DNA of 64,000 nt from NCBI GenBank assembly GCA_003290165.1, contig QNQO01002061.1:62001-126000 (forward strand). The letters are read 5' to 3'. Shown here piece by piece: positions 46,991 through 59,400 of this stretch. Under the pieces are notes generated by a model, which did no database searches, was not told where the DNA came from, and worked only from the letters and a program-made list of their open reading frames with translations. Position 1 is the stretch's first letter. Every line of letters begins with the position of its first letter. Source of the stretch: Berberis thunbergii. Lineage: Eukaryota > Streptophyta > Magnoliopsida > Ranunculales > Berberidaceae. A program made the translations under genes and the position numbers.

Positions 46991-49043
46991 GAAGTAAAAA
47001 AAAAAAAAAAAAAAAAAAAACCTTGAGTTGACGGGTCCAAGAGTTGTGCCGTGAAGAAATAGCATTCTACATGTTTTTTGCCTTTAAGTACAATCCGCAC
47101 AATCTCCGTTCTAAGAAAATTCCATTAACAACTACCCAATTTTTCAAACTTTTAAGTAAACTCACAAACTACCCCTCTTAACTTGGCAGAATCCCATCAT
47201 TAAGTTAATAATACAGTCTTAAAAAGTGGGCAGGAAGTCACCAGGTTTATGTTAAACATGAAAAATGAGTAGAAGACTATGCATCTGACTGATACCAAAC
47301 CCTAACCCTAACCCTACAATGTTCTAGATATATGTTGGTACACTAGGAGGGATTTAGAGAGCATGATGTGCATGGGTTTTTTTTTAGTCTATGTAAAGAA
47401 TTTTCACTTTTTTAGGAAAACGGGTGGAATATGACCTTCTCACAATTGGGGTTGTTGTGATGAATTATATAAAGGTTTACTGTTTCTGTAGAGAATAGAA
47501 TCTTTAAAGTCATTTGAATATCTACCACAGAATTTGTATCAGCTTGGGACTTAAGACACGTCATGAGGAGGATTAAAAGCATACTTGGATTATTTGAGGA
47601 CCACAAGATCAGTCATTGATTCCAGGGAGACCAACAGGATTGCGGATCAATTGGCAAGCTTTAATTACTTTCAAATAAACACTGTTTTTATGGAGATCAT
47701 TTCAAGTTCCTTTGTCGAGAACTTGAAAAATATTATAAATGAAGATAGAATAGGTAAGACGTGCTTGAGAATGTAATGTTCAGATCTCCTTTTTATGGTT
47801 TGGGGATTCTAAATAACCTCTGCTCATTTTTTTTTAAAAACAAAAAACAAATATCATTTGTTTGTCAAGTTTGGATTTTTTATAGTTCTACCCATTCTAT
47901 AGATGGTGTTTGTGATTGTGTTTTAAAGATAAAAAATAAAAAGTGTTAAAAAAAAATCAAAATTTAACCAAAAAATTGCTACCAAACCTGACCAGCTAAT
48001 TTGCTTTGTTTGATTTTTAACTTCATTTCTTATGACTTATGACTGGTAGTATGGACTCAGGACAACCTGAAGAGGAGATCCCATTATAAGAGTGAGCTCT
48101 CAATTTTTGGGTTTTTGGCAGGGAATTTGTCTATGTTTTCATGCTTATGATGTGTAGGTCTCATTCTATCCATCTTGGGTTCTAAGAGCACCTGAATAAT
48201 CAAATGCTACACTATACATTTACAAAAATCCACTCTAATTGTAGACTAAAGTAACACATTACTAACAAATGTTTGTCGGAAAAATATGTAATGGCTAGTA
48301 AAGTATTGCACTACACTAGCGTTCGTATCTTGAACAAGTGGAATTTGAGTGCACAAATAAGATCCATCCGACGAAAACATATACGACTTTTAGATAAATT
48401 AGAGCTAGGAACAAATGTATAAGGGTTGGTATTCTGATTTTTTTTTAGGCAGTTTATTGTTGGAGATGCTGATCTAAGATGCTGATGCCTGTATGATGAA
48501 TGGACCATTAATATTATCACATGTTTTATAGAGATTAGACATGTTTTAAAATGGAAGTGTTATGGTCTTGTGTTTATGCTAAATGTCTTCATAACGAAGT
48601 TTCTTACTTGCTTGGAAAAAGAAAAGCTGAAAGTGACTTCCCTTTCAATATCATATCATGTAATGGCTTTCAAAGATTTCAAAGGTTGAAACAGAAAAAT
48701 TGTTACCTAGGTCTATAGCCCAGACAATAGTCATGTTAAAAATATCTGGATTGTGTTGTGTGATCTCAATCCTCAAGTGGAAGAGAAGAAGAAAGTGTTG
48801 TATTGTACTAACAAAACTATCACACCACTAGAAACCCACAACATAGATTCTTCCACAATCATGTAAAACACTAAAACCAATTGAAGGGCACTTGCAAACC
48901 ACCATTGGCACCATATGGTCAATAGAAGGACATATATAAATAGTGGCCTACACAAGCAGCCAAATGAGATTATGTGTGAAATTGAAAACTTTGGAGTTTT
49001 TTATTCAAAAGCTCATTATAATCTTGCAAGGGAGTAATACTAC

Positions 49044-49230
49044 AGTGCACCGGGATCTTGCCCGGTTTTGATGCCTAGTGCTATCAGGCACCGTTGACGT
49101 TTCTCGAGATATGAACATATGTCTATCTTGAGACATATCAATGGTGCCTGGTAACACCGGGCATCAAAATCAGGCAAGATCCCTGTGCACTGCTACCAGG
49201 CACCAAAACCGGGCAAGATCCCGGTGCACT
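49044..49230. repeat. Complete GC-rich foldback element, 187 bp
   Basis: The arms AGTGCACCGGGATCTTGCCC and GGGCAAGATCCCGGTGCACT are perfect inverted repeats at the two ends. An inner pair lies around an axis near 49120 (ATATGAACATATGTC). The right arm is partly duplicated in tandem. GC content is far above the surroundings. It shows no clear target duplication. Confidence 0.85.
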
Positions 49231-49608
49231 TAAGAATTCCTGCTTGCAAGGTCTTGAACAGTTTAAAGTTTATTTAGATAAACCTTTCAAACCATTTTTG
49301 GTTGTTAACATCCCACTTTTGTTTTCTAAGGTTTGCATAATTGCAATGTTTAAGGAACATCTGAATAAACTAATGTTCTGAAAAACATTAAAAAAAAAAA
49401 AAAAAACTTAAATAAAACATTAATAAAGAAGATTGAAAAGTTGGGGAAAAGCAAGAAGCACAAAAGTATTCATCTGACTTTGGTTAATATAGTTTATGAC
49501 AATGGGTGGGCAAGTGGTTTGATGCTAAATAGTTATTACACATGTTCCCCTGTTTTTTTACAATGATTTCTAAATTATTTAAATGTCATTTTTCAACTAT
49601 AGTGGAAT

Positions 49609-49720
49609 AGTTCAGTAGGTCTTACTTTTCCTATCGAAATCAAGGACTATAGTTGCAAACAAGTCAATTGTTCTGTTTCAGAATTAGGGAAAGAAATGCT
49701 TCAACAAGCTCTTCAAGGTA
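49609..49720 (+). repeat. Start of a third unit copy, truncated
   Basis: Immediately after unit B, about 110 bp match 40855-40960 and 45556-45660 (CAGTAGGTCTTACTTTTCC, then AAGGACTATAGTTGC). The join skips the T-rich start of the unit. Homology is lost by about 49720. Confidence 0.85.
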
Positions 49721-50410
49721 CATTGCAAAGCTTCAAATAAATAGCATGTGCTCAGCTGCTCAATCGCATGGGAAAATCTTTAGTTTAGGCGGAATTTTCC
49801 ACGTATAAATTAATCTCAACTCTTACTAATTGATGCGTTTCCATCATTGTCAGCTTATTATTATCGTCTGTTAATCCTAACATTTGCTTTCCATGCCATG
49901 GGCCAATTGAACTTCAACTTAAACCTATCAAGAGGTTTTGCCCTCCTCTATCCCTAGTTATTATTTGTACATCATCCCGATATGAATCACCCAACTAACA
50001 TGCACAGAAAACATCTTCCAATTAGGCAAACCCCATGTTGATCTGCATGGTCAGATCATCACTGTGAGTAGAACTGCAAACTATAAGTCTGTAACTGCTA
50101 CTTGGGACCTGCAAATCTCAGGTTCCACACCATTTTGGTGTTTCTGCACAGAAAGACATTAAAATGAGAACGAACTTCCAAGAAACAAAAACTGCCCTAA
50201 CAAAACCAAATATGTCAACAACGATTAAACCCCAGTAAGTAAGATACGCTGAATACAATGTAAACAAAGAAAAAAGGCAGTTAACTTGTGTCTCCCCTTC
50301 AAAGCATTTAAGTAAACATTACAAGCATTCCTAATAATCCTTACTACCACTGCTATTCCGATGTCAGTCCACCAAACAACGCTATCCTCCAACAGGAGTT
50401 TTAGTGACTA
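49721..50410. other. 3' flank and probable 3' UTR of the Alfin-like gene
   Basis: The part near 50410 is presumably 3' UTR of the minus-strand gene. No other gene seen. Confidence 0.45.
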
Positions 50411-53400
50411 CTACTGCCTGCCTCTCTTAGCACCGCTGCAAAGAGGACACTTGTACTGCTTTATATTATCAGCCTTTGCTGGAGTAATCTTCACACACTT
50501 CCCATGATACCACCTCTCGCAGACGTCGCACCCAATCCAGAATTCATTTGCACTATAATTTCCACCACAACTGCCACAAAGAGTTTCACTGTGTTCATCC
50601 TCTTCTTCCCCATATGCCTCATCAGCCAATTTGTTGTTTTTCACCTGTCCTTCACCAGATCTCTGCCCATCGTAATTTTATGTCAAGTACACAGACAGAT
50701 GTAAACATGTAGTAGTCCTAATCAAATTTTTATAGATCTTACCTTTGTGCCGAGTCTGGATTTGCTTCCACTGTCCACGCTTGGCTTCTCTTTCACAGGC
50801 TTTCTTTCCGTCACAACTTCAAAGACTGTAGGCAGATCATTAATTAAACTGAAGAGACGTTTCCTGTCACAAAAATGCCAATGTGAATTCAGATGTTAAC
50901 GTCCATAAAAGTAAAACAAAAGGGTCACTATATCATCATACTCGAACTTAACAAGGAATATATATATATGATGCTCATATTGTACCAAACACACAGCAGA
51001 CTGCCAGAGACTGCATCCATCAGCTACATGATGCTTAGTCCTCTAAACTTTAGCTCCGACCAAAAAAAAAAATGAAACCAACAAATGTTTCTTCATTTCA
51101 CCAATTTCGTATCGCAGTATCAGCATCAGAATTAAGGAAATTTCAAATGAGTGGTAAAATTGTGTCATTTATTTTATTTGTCAAGACTTGGAGCAACCTT
51201 GATCTGTTGAGCAAAATACCAGATATGCCAATCTGCTTTAGTAGCGATCCTGGACTTAACAATAAATAAACAAAATTGATCGAATATACTAGCATCTCAA
51301 ATATATAAATTGGAAACATGAAACAAGTTACACAAAATGCGATAAATTTCTTCAAATTTTCAAATTGTTTAGAGTTCAGATGTAAAATACATGCAGTGTC
51401 TATTATGTGTTTATACTGAAGAACTTACATCCAAATATACTTGATATACACGGACCGGAAGTGTTGTCCTAGCATACGCTTAAGAGCATCTCTCCAACAG
51501 AGCATATATAGGGTGTGTTTGGTTGTAGGGAATCCTTTGCCATGGGAATCCATGAGGGGACCCCTATAATTTAGGCTAATTTGAGTTATCACTCCACATC
51601 CACCATTTTTGCAATTGGATTGATTTGTGATCAATGGTAGGAATTTGAACATGGGAATCACATCCCTTGAGGACCATTGATAGCAAAATCAAATGGTGGA
51701 TGTGGGGTGATACTTCAATTTAGCCTAAAATGTAGGGGTCCCCTCATGAATTCCCATGGCATAGAATTCCATGCAACCAAACACACTCATAGTGTGCCCT
51801 CACCCATATCATTTGTTGAAGAAAAACATTTCAGAACCTGCTCCAAAAGCTTACCAACATGGCACAAATCAAATCTACCATCTAAAGTCTTAACATTTCC
51901 CAAATTTCATGCAAGTCAAATCACCTCAAATTACCCTACTAAATTCCTAGACCTGCACCAAGCCAATCCACCAACTAACCCCTAACTCCATAGATCCAAT
52001 TGATTCCTCTCAATTCTCCTGATCTAACCTCAATTCATCTACCTTCACTTGAAATCCACTTTGAAGCCTTAAACTGTGCCTACATCAAAAGCCCATACCA
52101 GTCACCTTTTTAATCATGAGCAAATATGAGAATGTCCAATCATCATATGCTCCAACATAGATCCTATCATACAATGCCTTCTATACAGTAACTTTCTAAT
52201 TGACTCCTCCAAAGTCTCCTGATCTAAGCCTCAATTCATTAAAATCCCTAGATCAACCATAATTCCACCAAAACTTTCTTCTGAGGTCTACGTTGAAGCC
52301 TCAAATTGTGCCGGTATCAAAAGCATACCAACTCTCCCTTTTTAATAAATATGAGAATGTTAAAATTGCCCCTAGCACAATTCCACCAGCTTCAGCTGAG
52401 ATCTGCCTTAAAGCCTCAAATTGTGCCTACATAAAAAGCCTGATGAAAACATCCTCCCTATTTCGAACAAACACGAAAATTTAAAATAGCCATTACAGCT
52501 AAATTGTATCTTCATTTCAATTAGCATTAAAGCTTCTCCCAACCATTGATGTCATAGAATACAGTATTACAGCTTGTATTGAATGCCATGAGGAACTGCA
52601 CATGCTTTCTAGAAATTCTCAAACATTCACAGACTTTCTTAGTCACCAAAACAAACTGTGCATTCCCAATGGTCTACTCAAAAGTCTTATCATCCAAACA
52701 AACCAAAATTTCTTCTGCAAATCCAACATCCTTTCATGTCAGTCCAATACAATGACCAGGAAAATCAATCACCGTGTATGTGCCCAACCAACATTTCAGG
52801 AAAAATCAATTGCCTTGGATGCCCTAGACAAAGATACTATTGCTCTAATAGCATTTTATTCTAATTTGCAACAATCTACAATTAACCTAATTTCTGCCAT
52901 CTTATTTCTTTGAAATAGCTAAGTGCCATTGATTACAAGCAGCTCCTCAAATTTGGATGAACTCCATCAATCATACAATAGAGCATAAGGTTCAATACCT
53001 ACGTTTTATATATACATAGATTTACAGAAATAAACAATTTCATAAAGGGTTGATGGCTCAACAAAGGATTACTTATTTCTACAGTACAGGGCAACTTACT
53101 AACTTTGTCACACTTGAACAGTAGTGCTGAGAAAGAGTGCAATCATAGGAGCTCAATTGACCCTCCCAAGAAAGTTGTGTTGACAGTTAATAAAGGATGA
53201 GAAGAAGAATGTTTCAGATTGTTTTGTTTGGAGGTTTCAAGAGTGCGAAAAGATGAATTAGATCAAAAATCACTCACATGATGAACAACTTCGGAAGCAT
53301 CCTATCTATATAACACGTCGCTCTTCAATGAGCTATCTGCCATGGAAAGGGTGCAGAGAGTGAAAATAACTTTTTTTAATCAAACCATATTCATGCAAAT

Positions 53401-56400
53401 AGCAGAACTGGTTTGTACACTAAAGAAGAAAAGATTTGGCATAAGAGATAATACGACCCCTTTACCTCACAAATAAAATGATCAAGTTGCTAGAGAATCC
53501 CAAAAGGAATGATAACACCAAAACCCCTTTACCTTACAAATAAAACGCTCAAGTTGCTAGAGAATCGCAACAGGAATTATAACACCAAAAGATAAGGATG
53601 GCTTCCTTGTCATCAGAGAATCCCATGCTCAAGTTGTTAGAGCATTTCCAATTGGTAAGAGTCCATTTAGTAAGACTGATCTCAAAGTGGAAGGAAGAAA
53701 GAAAATAAAGTTGGATTTCACTCATGGTGTTGCAGTAGATCTTTTGCTAATTTACACTAGATTGCATGTGTTATGCCAGAGGTACAGGGGGATGGTACAA
53801 GAGTTTGGGCATGTTGCATAAGATGTCACTACTTGGAATCTCCGTTCTTTAAGCTCTGAGACGGATTGGATTCAAATTCTAGCTTGACGAGAAGGTTTCT
53901 CATATATGAATAGTCATAAATGAATAGTGAGAAGTGTGACCCTTGGACTTGTTTCATGGCTTTCTTATCAAATTGATACAGAGAAAAAAGGTTTATAGTG
54001 AATGTCCTTTATGTGCAGTCTCATTGGTAAAATTCCAAGAGGTGTCAAACGGACATGCATTTCTTTTTTGCTATTCCATGGGAGAAACAACTACTATATC
54101 GCACACCAGCTAGAGAGATTTGGAGCTTTTTTTCAAGACATTTTGAGTGTTCCTCCTCCATTATTTATATATTTCTGGACAAGTATTCATTACAAAATAG
54201 AGAGTACAATAACATGAAGCTATTGACCAAACCAAGAGATTATCCCCCTTGATTACTAAACCTTCGAAATAGATCCCTTAAAGCTAAAGAGTACAAAACT
54301 CCAATGCCTAGAATGGCTAAAATGTAGATCACCACCGCAGCCCTTGAACTTTTTGTGTAGTTCCTTTAACCTCAAATATCCCAAGTCATAACATAATATA
54401 GGGATTAAAGCATGACAATAGCTTATCCCACCCCATCACGAAAGCCTTGCAATTCCATTCTTGCAACACATCTACAAAAGAATTAGAAAACCCAATACAC
54501 ACCAAAAGCACAAAGTGGTTGCAAATGTCACAAACGAAATAACAAGCGAAACCATTCCTAAACTGTATCCATCCAATCGTCCTCCCTCGAATCATGCACC
54601 ACCAAAGAAGCATCTTCATCAACTCTCCGTTTAATACTTCCACTTGGATGAAGAAAAGAAAGTGGATATGGTCTCGTGTGGAAGACGATGAGAGAAACAA
54701 CCCCGCAATAACAAAGTGGGTTTGTCATGAGGGAGACAATGACTAAACCCGAGGATTCTAATTCGATCGAAATACTACTACATCACAACTCAGTAGTTTT
54801 AGATTTTTTTATCTTAACTTTATAAATAGTAGGTTCCCCACGGGTTTTATGGATAGATATTTCATGGTGGCTTTTTGAAATTCTTGACTATAACAATACA
54901 TGGATTGATACAAACTGTAACAAGCAGAACTTAATTGTGGATGAAATGCACATTGAAAATCATAAAGTGGGTGGGGGAATGGAAATCAAATAGTGAATTG
55001 GGTAGGTTGTGAGCCTCAAAGATAAAGAACTTTGTGTCCTTTAAGTTGAGTACTTGTATACCTGAAACAATCAACCCAAAGCCAACTGTTACAAGTAAAC
55101 TCTAACACAAGGCCAAGACCTAATTAGTGAAAGTGAATGACTAAAAATTATGCTATGAAACAACCAAAAAGTAAACAATAGCAAAAAATAAAAGATGACA
55201 CCGAGAATTTAACGTGGTTTGATTTTTCCTATTCACGAACGACGACTCTGTGATAAGATTTTATGGAAAACACTTACACCGGAGATTACAAGAAAAGAAG
55301 AGAACTAACTCACTGTAAACACAGCCACAAGAACAGACCTGCTACACCCTATTTCTAACTATTTCCCCTTCAGAAAACAGCCCAAAAACGGCTCTATAAC
55401 CTGTTCTTACACCCTATTTTTCTCCCTGTAAAAAACAGTCAAAGAGATGGGTTTACAACCTCCAGGAGCAGCTGAAATCAGCCTTGTATTTCACGTTGCA
55501 CACAGTCTCTATTTCACGTTGTAAAATTTGCAACCTATTTCACGCTGCACACCTCTATTTCACAAGTTGTGTATGTTGCCATTTGTCACGCTATGTATGC
55601 TTGTTGTTTAAAATAGATAAGAGGACTTGAGTCTTTTTCTAACACTTCCCATATAATTGGGAGTTCAACTCCTTGTCTAATTTTAAGTCCCACATAATTG
55701 GTAATCCTTGTGTGTAAAGGACTTTTGAGTCTCTGATAAATTGTGAGCCGAGCCACAAAAATAAACACTTTTTCTTGTCCGACTCATTGAGTCATTGTCT
55801 CACAATCCCCACCTTGGCAAACAATTTCACCACACAAACATTACAAACAACCACATAAGGATCTCCACCTTGGCATGAAAAACCGCCAAGACCCATTTCT
55901 CGGTCACGAAAATCATCATCATGCCCCTAAGGGCCCTGCCCCTTTGGGACTTCAACACTGAGAGAGTATGTTCAAGTTGAAACAATGCTCAAACTTGATC
56001 CCTATAACCACTTTTGTCAACATATCAGTGGGATTGTCTTGAGTACTCACCTTCTCCAATAGAACATCGTCATCTTTGATGACATCCCTCAGAAAATGAT
56101 ACTGCACATCAATGTGATTCGTCCGAGCATAATAAACCTAGTTCTACGCCAAATGGATGATTGTTACGTAACACTATCACATCATCTTGAGTAATACCCA
56201 AATCACTAACCAAGCCTCGAAGCCAAATGGTTTCTTTCACCACCTCCGATAGAGCCATGTACTTTGCTTCAGTAATAGACAAAGCAACTATAGACTGTAA
56301 CTGAGACTTCCAGCTCACCGAACCCATCGCCAATGTAAAACAATAACCTGCAGTAAATCGACGTCTATCAAGATCACCTAGATAATCTAAATCAACATAA

Positions 56401-59400
56401 CCTCGAATCATATTTGGCAAATCTCCTCTCTCATATACCAAACCAGCATCCAACGTACCCCGAAAATATCTCAATATCCACTTTACTACCTGTCAATGTT
56501 GTTTTTTCGAGTTTGACATAAACCTACTAACCATACTGATTGCATGAGTGATATCCGAATGTGTGCAGATTATGATATACATAAAACTACCAACTGCACT
56601 AGCATAGGGAACCTATAACACGTACTTTCTCATCCTCTGTGTTAGAAGACAACTTACCCGAGAGTTTAAAGTGAGCAGCTAAAGGAGTACTTGTCGGCTT
56701 AGATGTATCAATGTCAAAACGATGAATAAACTTCTTTAAGTATTGTGTGACAATGTCAGTTTGCCCTTCTTCCTATCTCTCACTATCTTCATCCCAAGTA
56801 TCTTCTTCGTTGAACCAAGATCTTTCATCTCAAACTTCATGCTAAGTTTCAACTTCAATTTATCAATTTCTTCCATACTCTTCGCAGCAATTAGCAGATC
56901 ATCAACATAAAGTAAGTGAAACACAAAAGATCCTCGAGCTTCCACGTGAATACACAAGGATCATACTGACTCCTCGTAATCATAAAAGTATCGAACCTCC
57001 GATGACACTGACTCGAAGATTGTTTCAACCCATGCTATCATATCTTTTAGCCACCAATCTTGTCTTATATCGTATACCTGTACAAGTACCCTTGAAATTT
57101 GGAATCCCGCCTTTCACTGTGAAAACTCACAGCCAATCGGCCTCTTCCCTTTAGAAAGTGTCACAAGCTCTCATGTATGATTCATTTAAAGAGATAACAT
57201 CTCATCATCCAAAACCTCCTTCCAATCCTCTTTGTGAATACTTCGCAAAGCCTGCATATATGTTATAGGAACATCATCATACCCGTCAAGAACTATGAAT
57301 GCTCAAGTTGCATCCTCCTCGTAGCCAAATCTAAGTGGTGCACGTTTGACTCTAGGTTCTCTGCCTGCTGCTAAAGACGGTGTTTGTAACTGTTGTTACT
57401 ACTAAAGCAGAGTACATAGCTCTATCAGAGACGACGAAGGAAGCCATTTGAATACGAGGCTTAGGTAGTGATTTGGGTATTACTCAAAATGAGGTGACAA
57501 TGTTATGTGACAGACGGTATCATTTTCTGATGATGTCATCGAAGATGACCAAATTTTTATTAGATAAGGTGAGTAATCAAGACAATCTAGCTGATATGTT
57601 GAAAAAAGTGGTTCCAGGGATCAAGTTTGAACATTGTCTCAACTTGATCAGGCTCTCTCAGTGTTGACGCCCCAAGGGGACAAGGCCCTTAAGGGCATGG
57701 CGATAATTCTCGTGACCGAGAAATGAGTCTTGGCGGTTTTTCATGCCAAGGTGAAGATGTTTATCTGGTTATTTGTGATGCTTGTGTGGTGGTCCAAAAT
57801 TGTTCGTCAAAGTGAAAATTGTGAGACAATGACTCAATGAGTCAGACAATGACACAAAGTCCTTTATCTTTGTGGCTCACAATTTATCAGGACTCAAAAG
57901 TCCTCTATACAAGGATTCCCAATTATGTGGGACTCAAAATCAGACAAGGAGTTAAACTCCCAATTATATGGGAAGTGGTAAAAAATGACTCAAGTCATCT
58001 TCTCTCTTTTAAACAGCAAGCATATACAACATGACAAAGAGAAGCATACACAACGTGTGAAACAGGGGTGTGTGACGTGAAATAGGTTGCGAGTTTTACA
58101 GCGTGAAATAGATACTGTGTGCAACGCGAAATACAGAATTGATTTCAGCTACTCCTGCAAGTTGTAAACTCGCATCTTTGGCTGTTTTATACAGGGAGAA
58201 AAGGAGAGTGTAAGAACATGTTATAGAGCCGTTATTGAATTGTTTTCTGATGAGGAAACAATGTGAAATATGATGTAGCAGGGGTTATTCTTGTGGTTGT
58301 GTTTTAGGTGAAGAAACGGTGAGTGAACTGCGTACAATTGTGAACAGTGAGTTAGTTTTCTTCTCTTTTTGTAATCTCTAGTATAAGTATTTCTCATATC
58401 AATAAGATTGTTACAGAGTCATCACCGTGGAGTGGGCAAAGCCAAACCACGTTAAATTCTTGATATGATCTTTATTTTCTGTTATTGTTTATTACTTGCT
58501 TGTTTCATAGCATAGTTTTCAAGCATTCACTTTCACCAACTAGGTTTAGGCCTTGTGTTTGAGCTTACTTGCAGCGGTTGGCTTTGGGTTGATTGTTTCA
58601 GGTATCTACAGTAAATGTATAATTTAATAAAAATGATTTAGCTCATGGAATTTGAAAAAGGTCTTAGATTGACAATTTGAGTGCTAAGAAAGTTTGAGTA
58701 CTAAGAAAGAGGTACTTCACCGTGTGCAACCATTCAAGGAAATCAGGCATGTTGACTTACTTAATCATGCTCTGTAACCCCTTATAATAAATGCATAAAA
58801 CATGCTTCCAAATCTCCATACCCCCCCCCCCCCCCCTCTCTCCAATATCCCTCTTCTTTGAAGCTGGTAAATGGGATTAGGACTAAAATCAGACTAGGAC
58901 TCAGTTAGAGCTACAATCATGACTGATTATTGCACAAGTAGAGCTGTGCTAGTATTCAAGATTTTGAAACGATTTGTATCAATCCCTTGCAATCTAACTC
59001 CTATCGGTTTTGATGATGACGTGTAAATGTATATCAATCCCTTTAATATCACAACTACTAAGACAATCCAATCAAGTGCATTGAAAATAGTATGTCTTCT
59101 TTTTCTTTTCAATCAATATCACAAAAAGGTCTTGCTTCTCCTTCGTATTAAAATTAACTCACACATTGACCAACATAGGTAAAACAGGCATAACATCAAG
59201 CTCTTTCGGTGTCTAAAACAGTTACGCCATGTATTCCCAATTAGACACCAGTACTTAAATTACATTATTAATTACCACCACTACCTCGATAAATTACATT
59301 ATTAATTAACACCACTACCTCGATCACCCTATTATCACTCTTTCATAATATAATTCAGACCCTACAATCTCAAACAATAACTTTCAAATGAATATGTTTG

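Larger units (their letters stand above)
45105..49608 (+). repeat. Duplicated unit B
   Basis: Direct copy of unit A in the same orientation, offset about 4.74 kb in the LINE part and about 4.47 kb after the solo LTR. Differences include extra LINE bases (46018-46055), a 24-A run at 46997-47020 where A has 6, and a complete foldback element. It ends within the copia U3-like motif at about 49608. Confidence 0.93.

Noticed and set aside
47299..47317. Telomere-like ACCCTAACCCTAACCCT
   Set aside because: Only two to three units, also in copies A (42808) and C (32610); an interstitial motif, not a telomere.
53640..54220. Possible LINE zinc-binding remnant (Cys pair and A-R-E-I-W segment)
   Set aside because: Frames do not join and similarity is too short to separate from chance.
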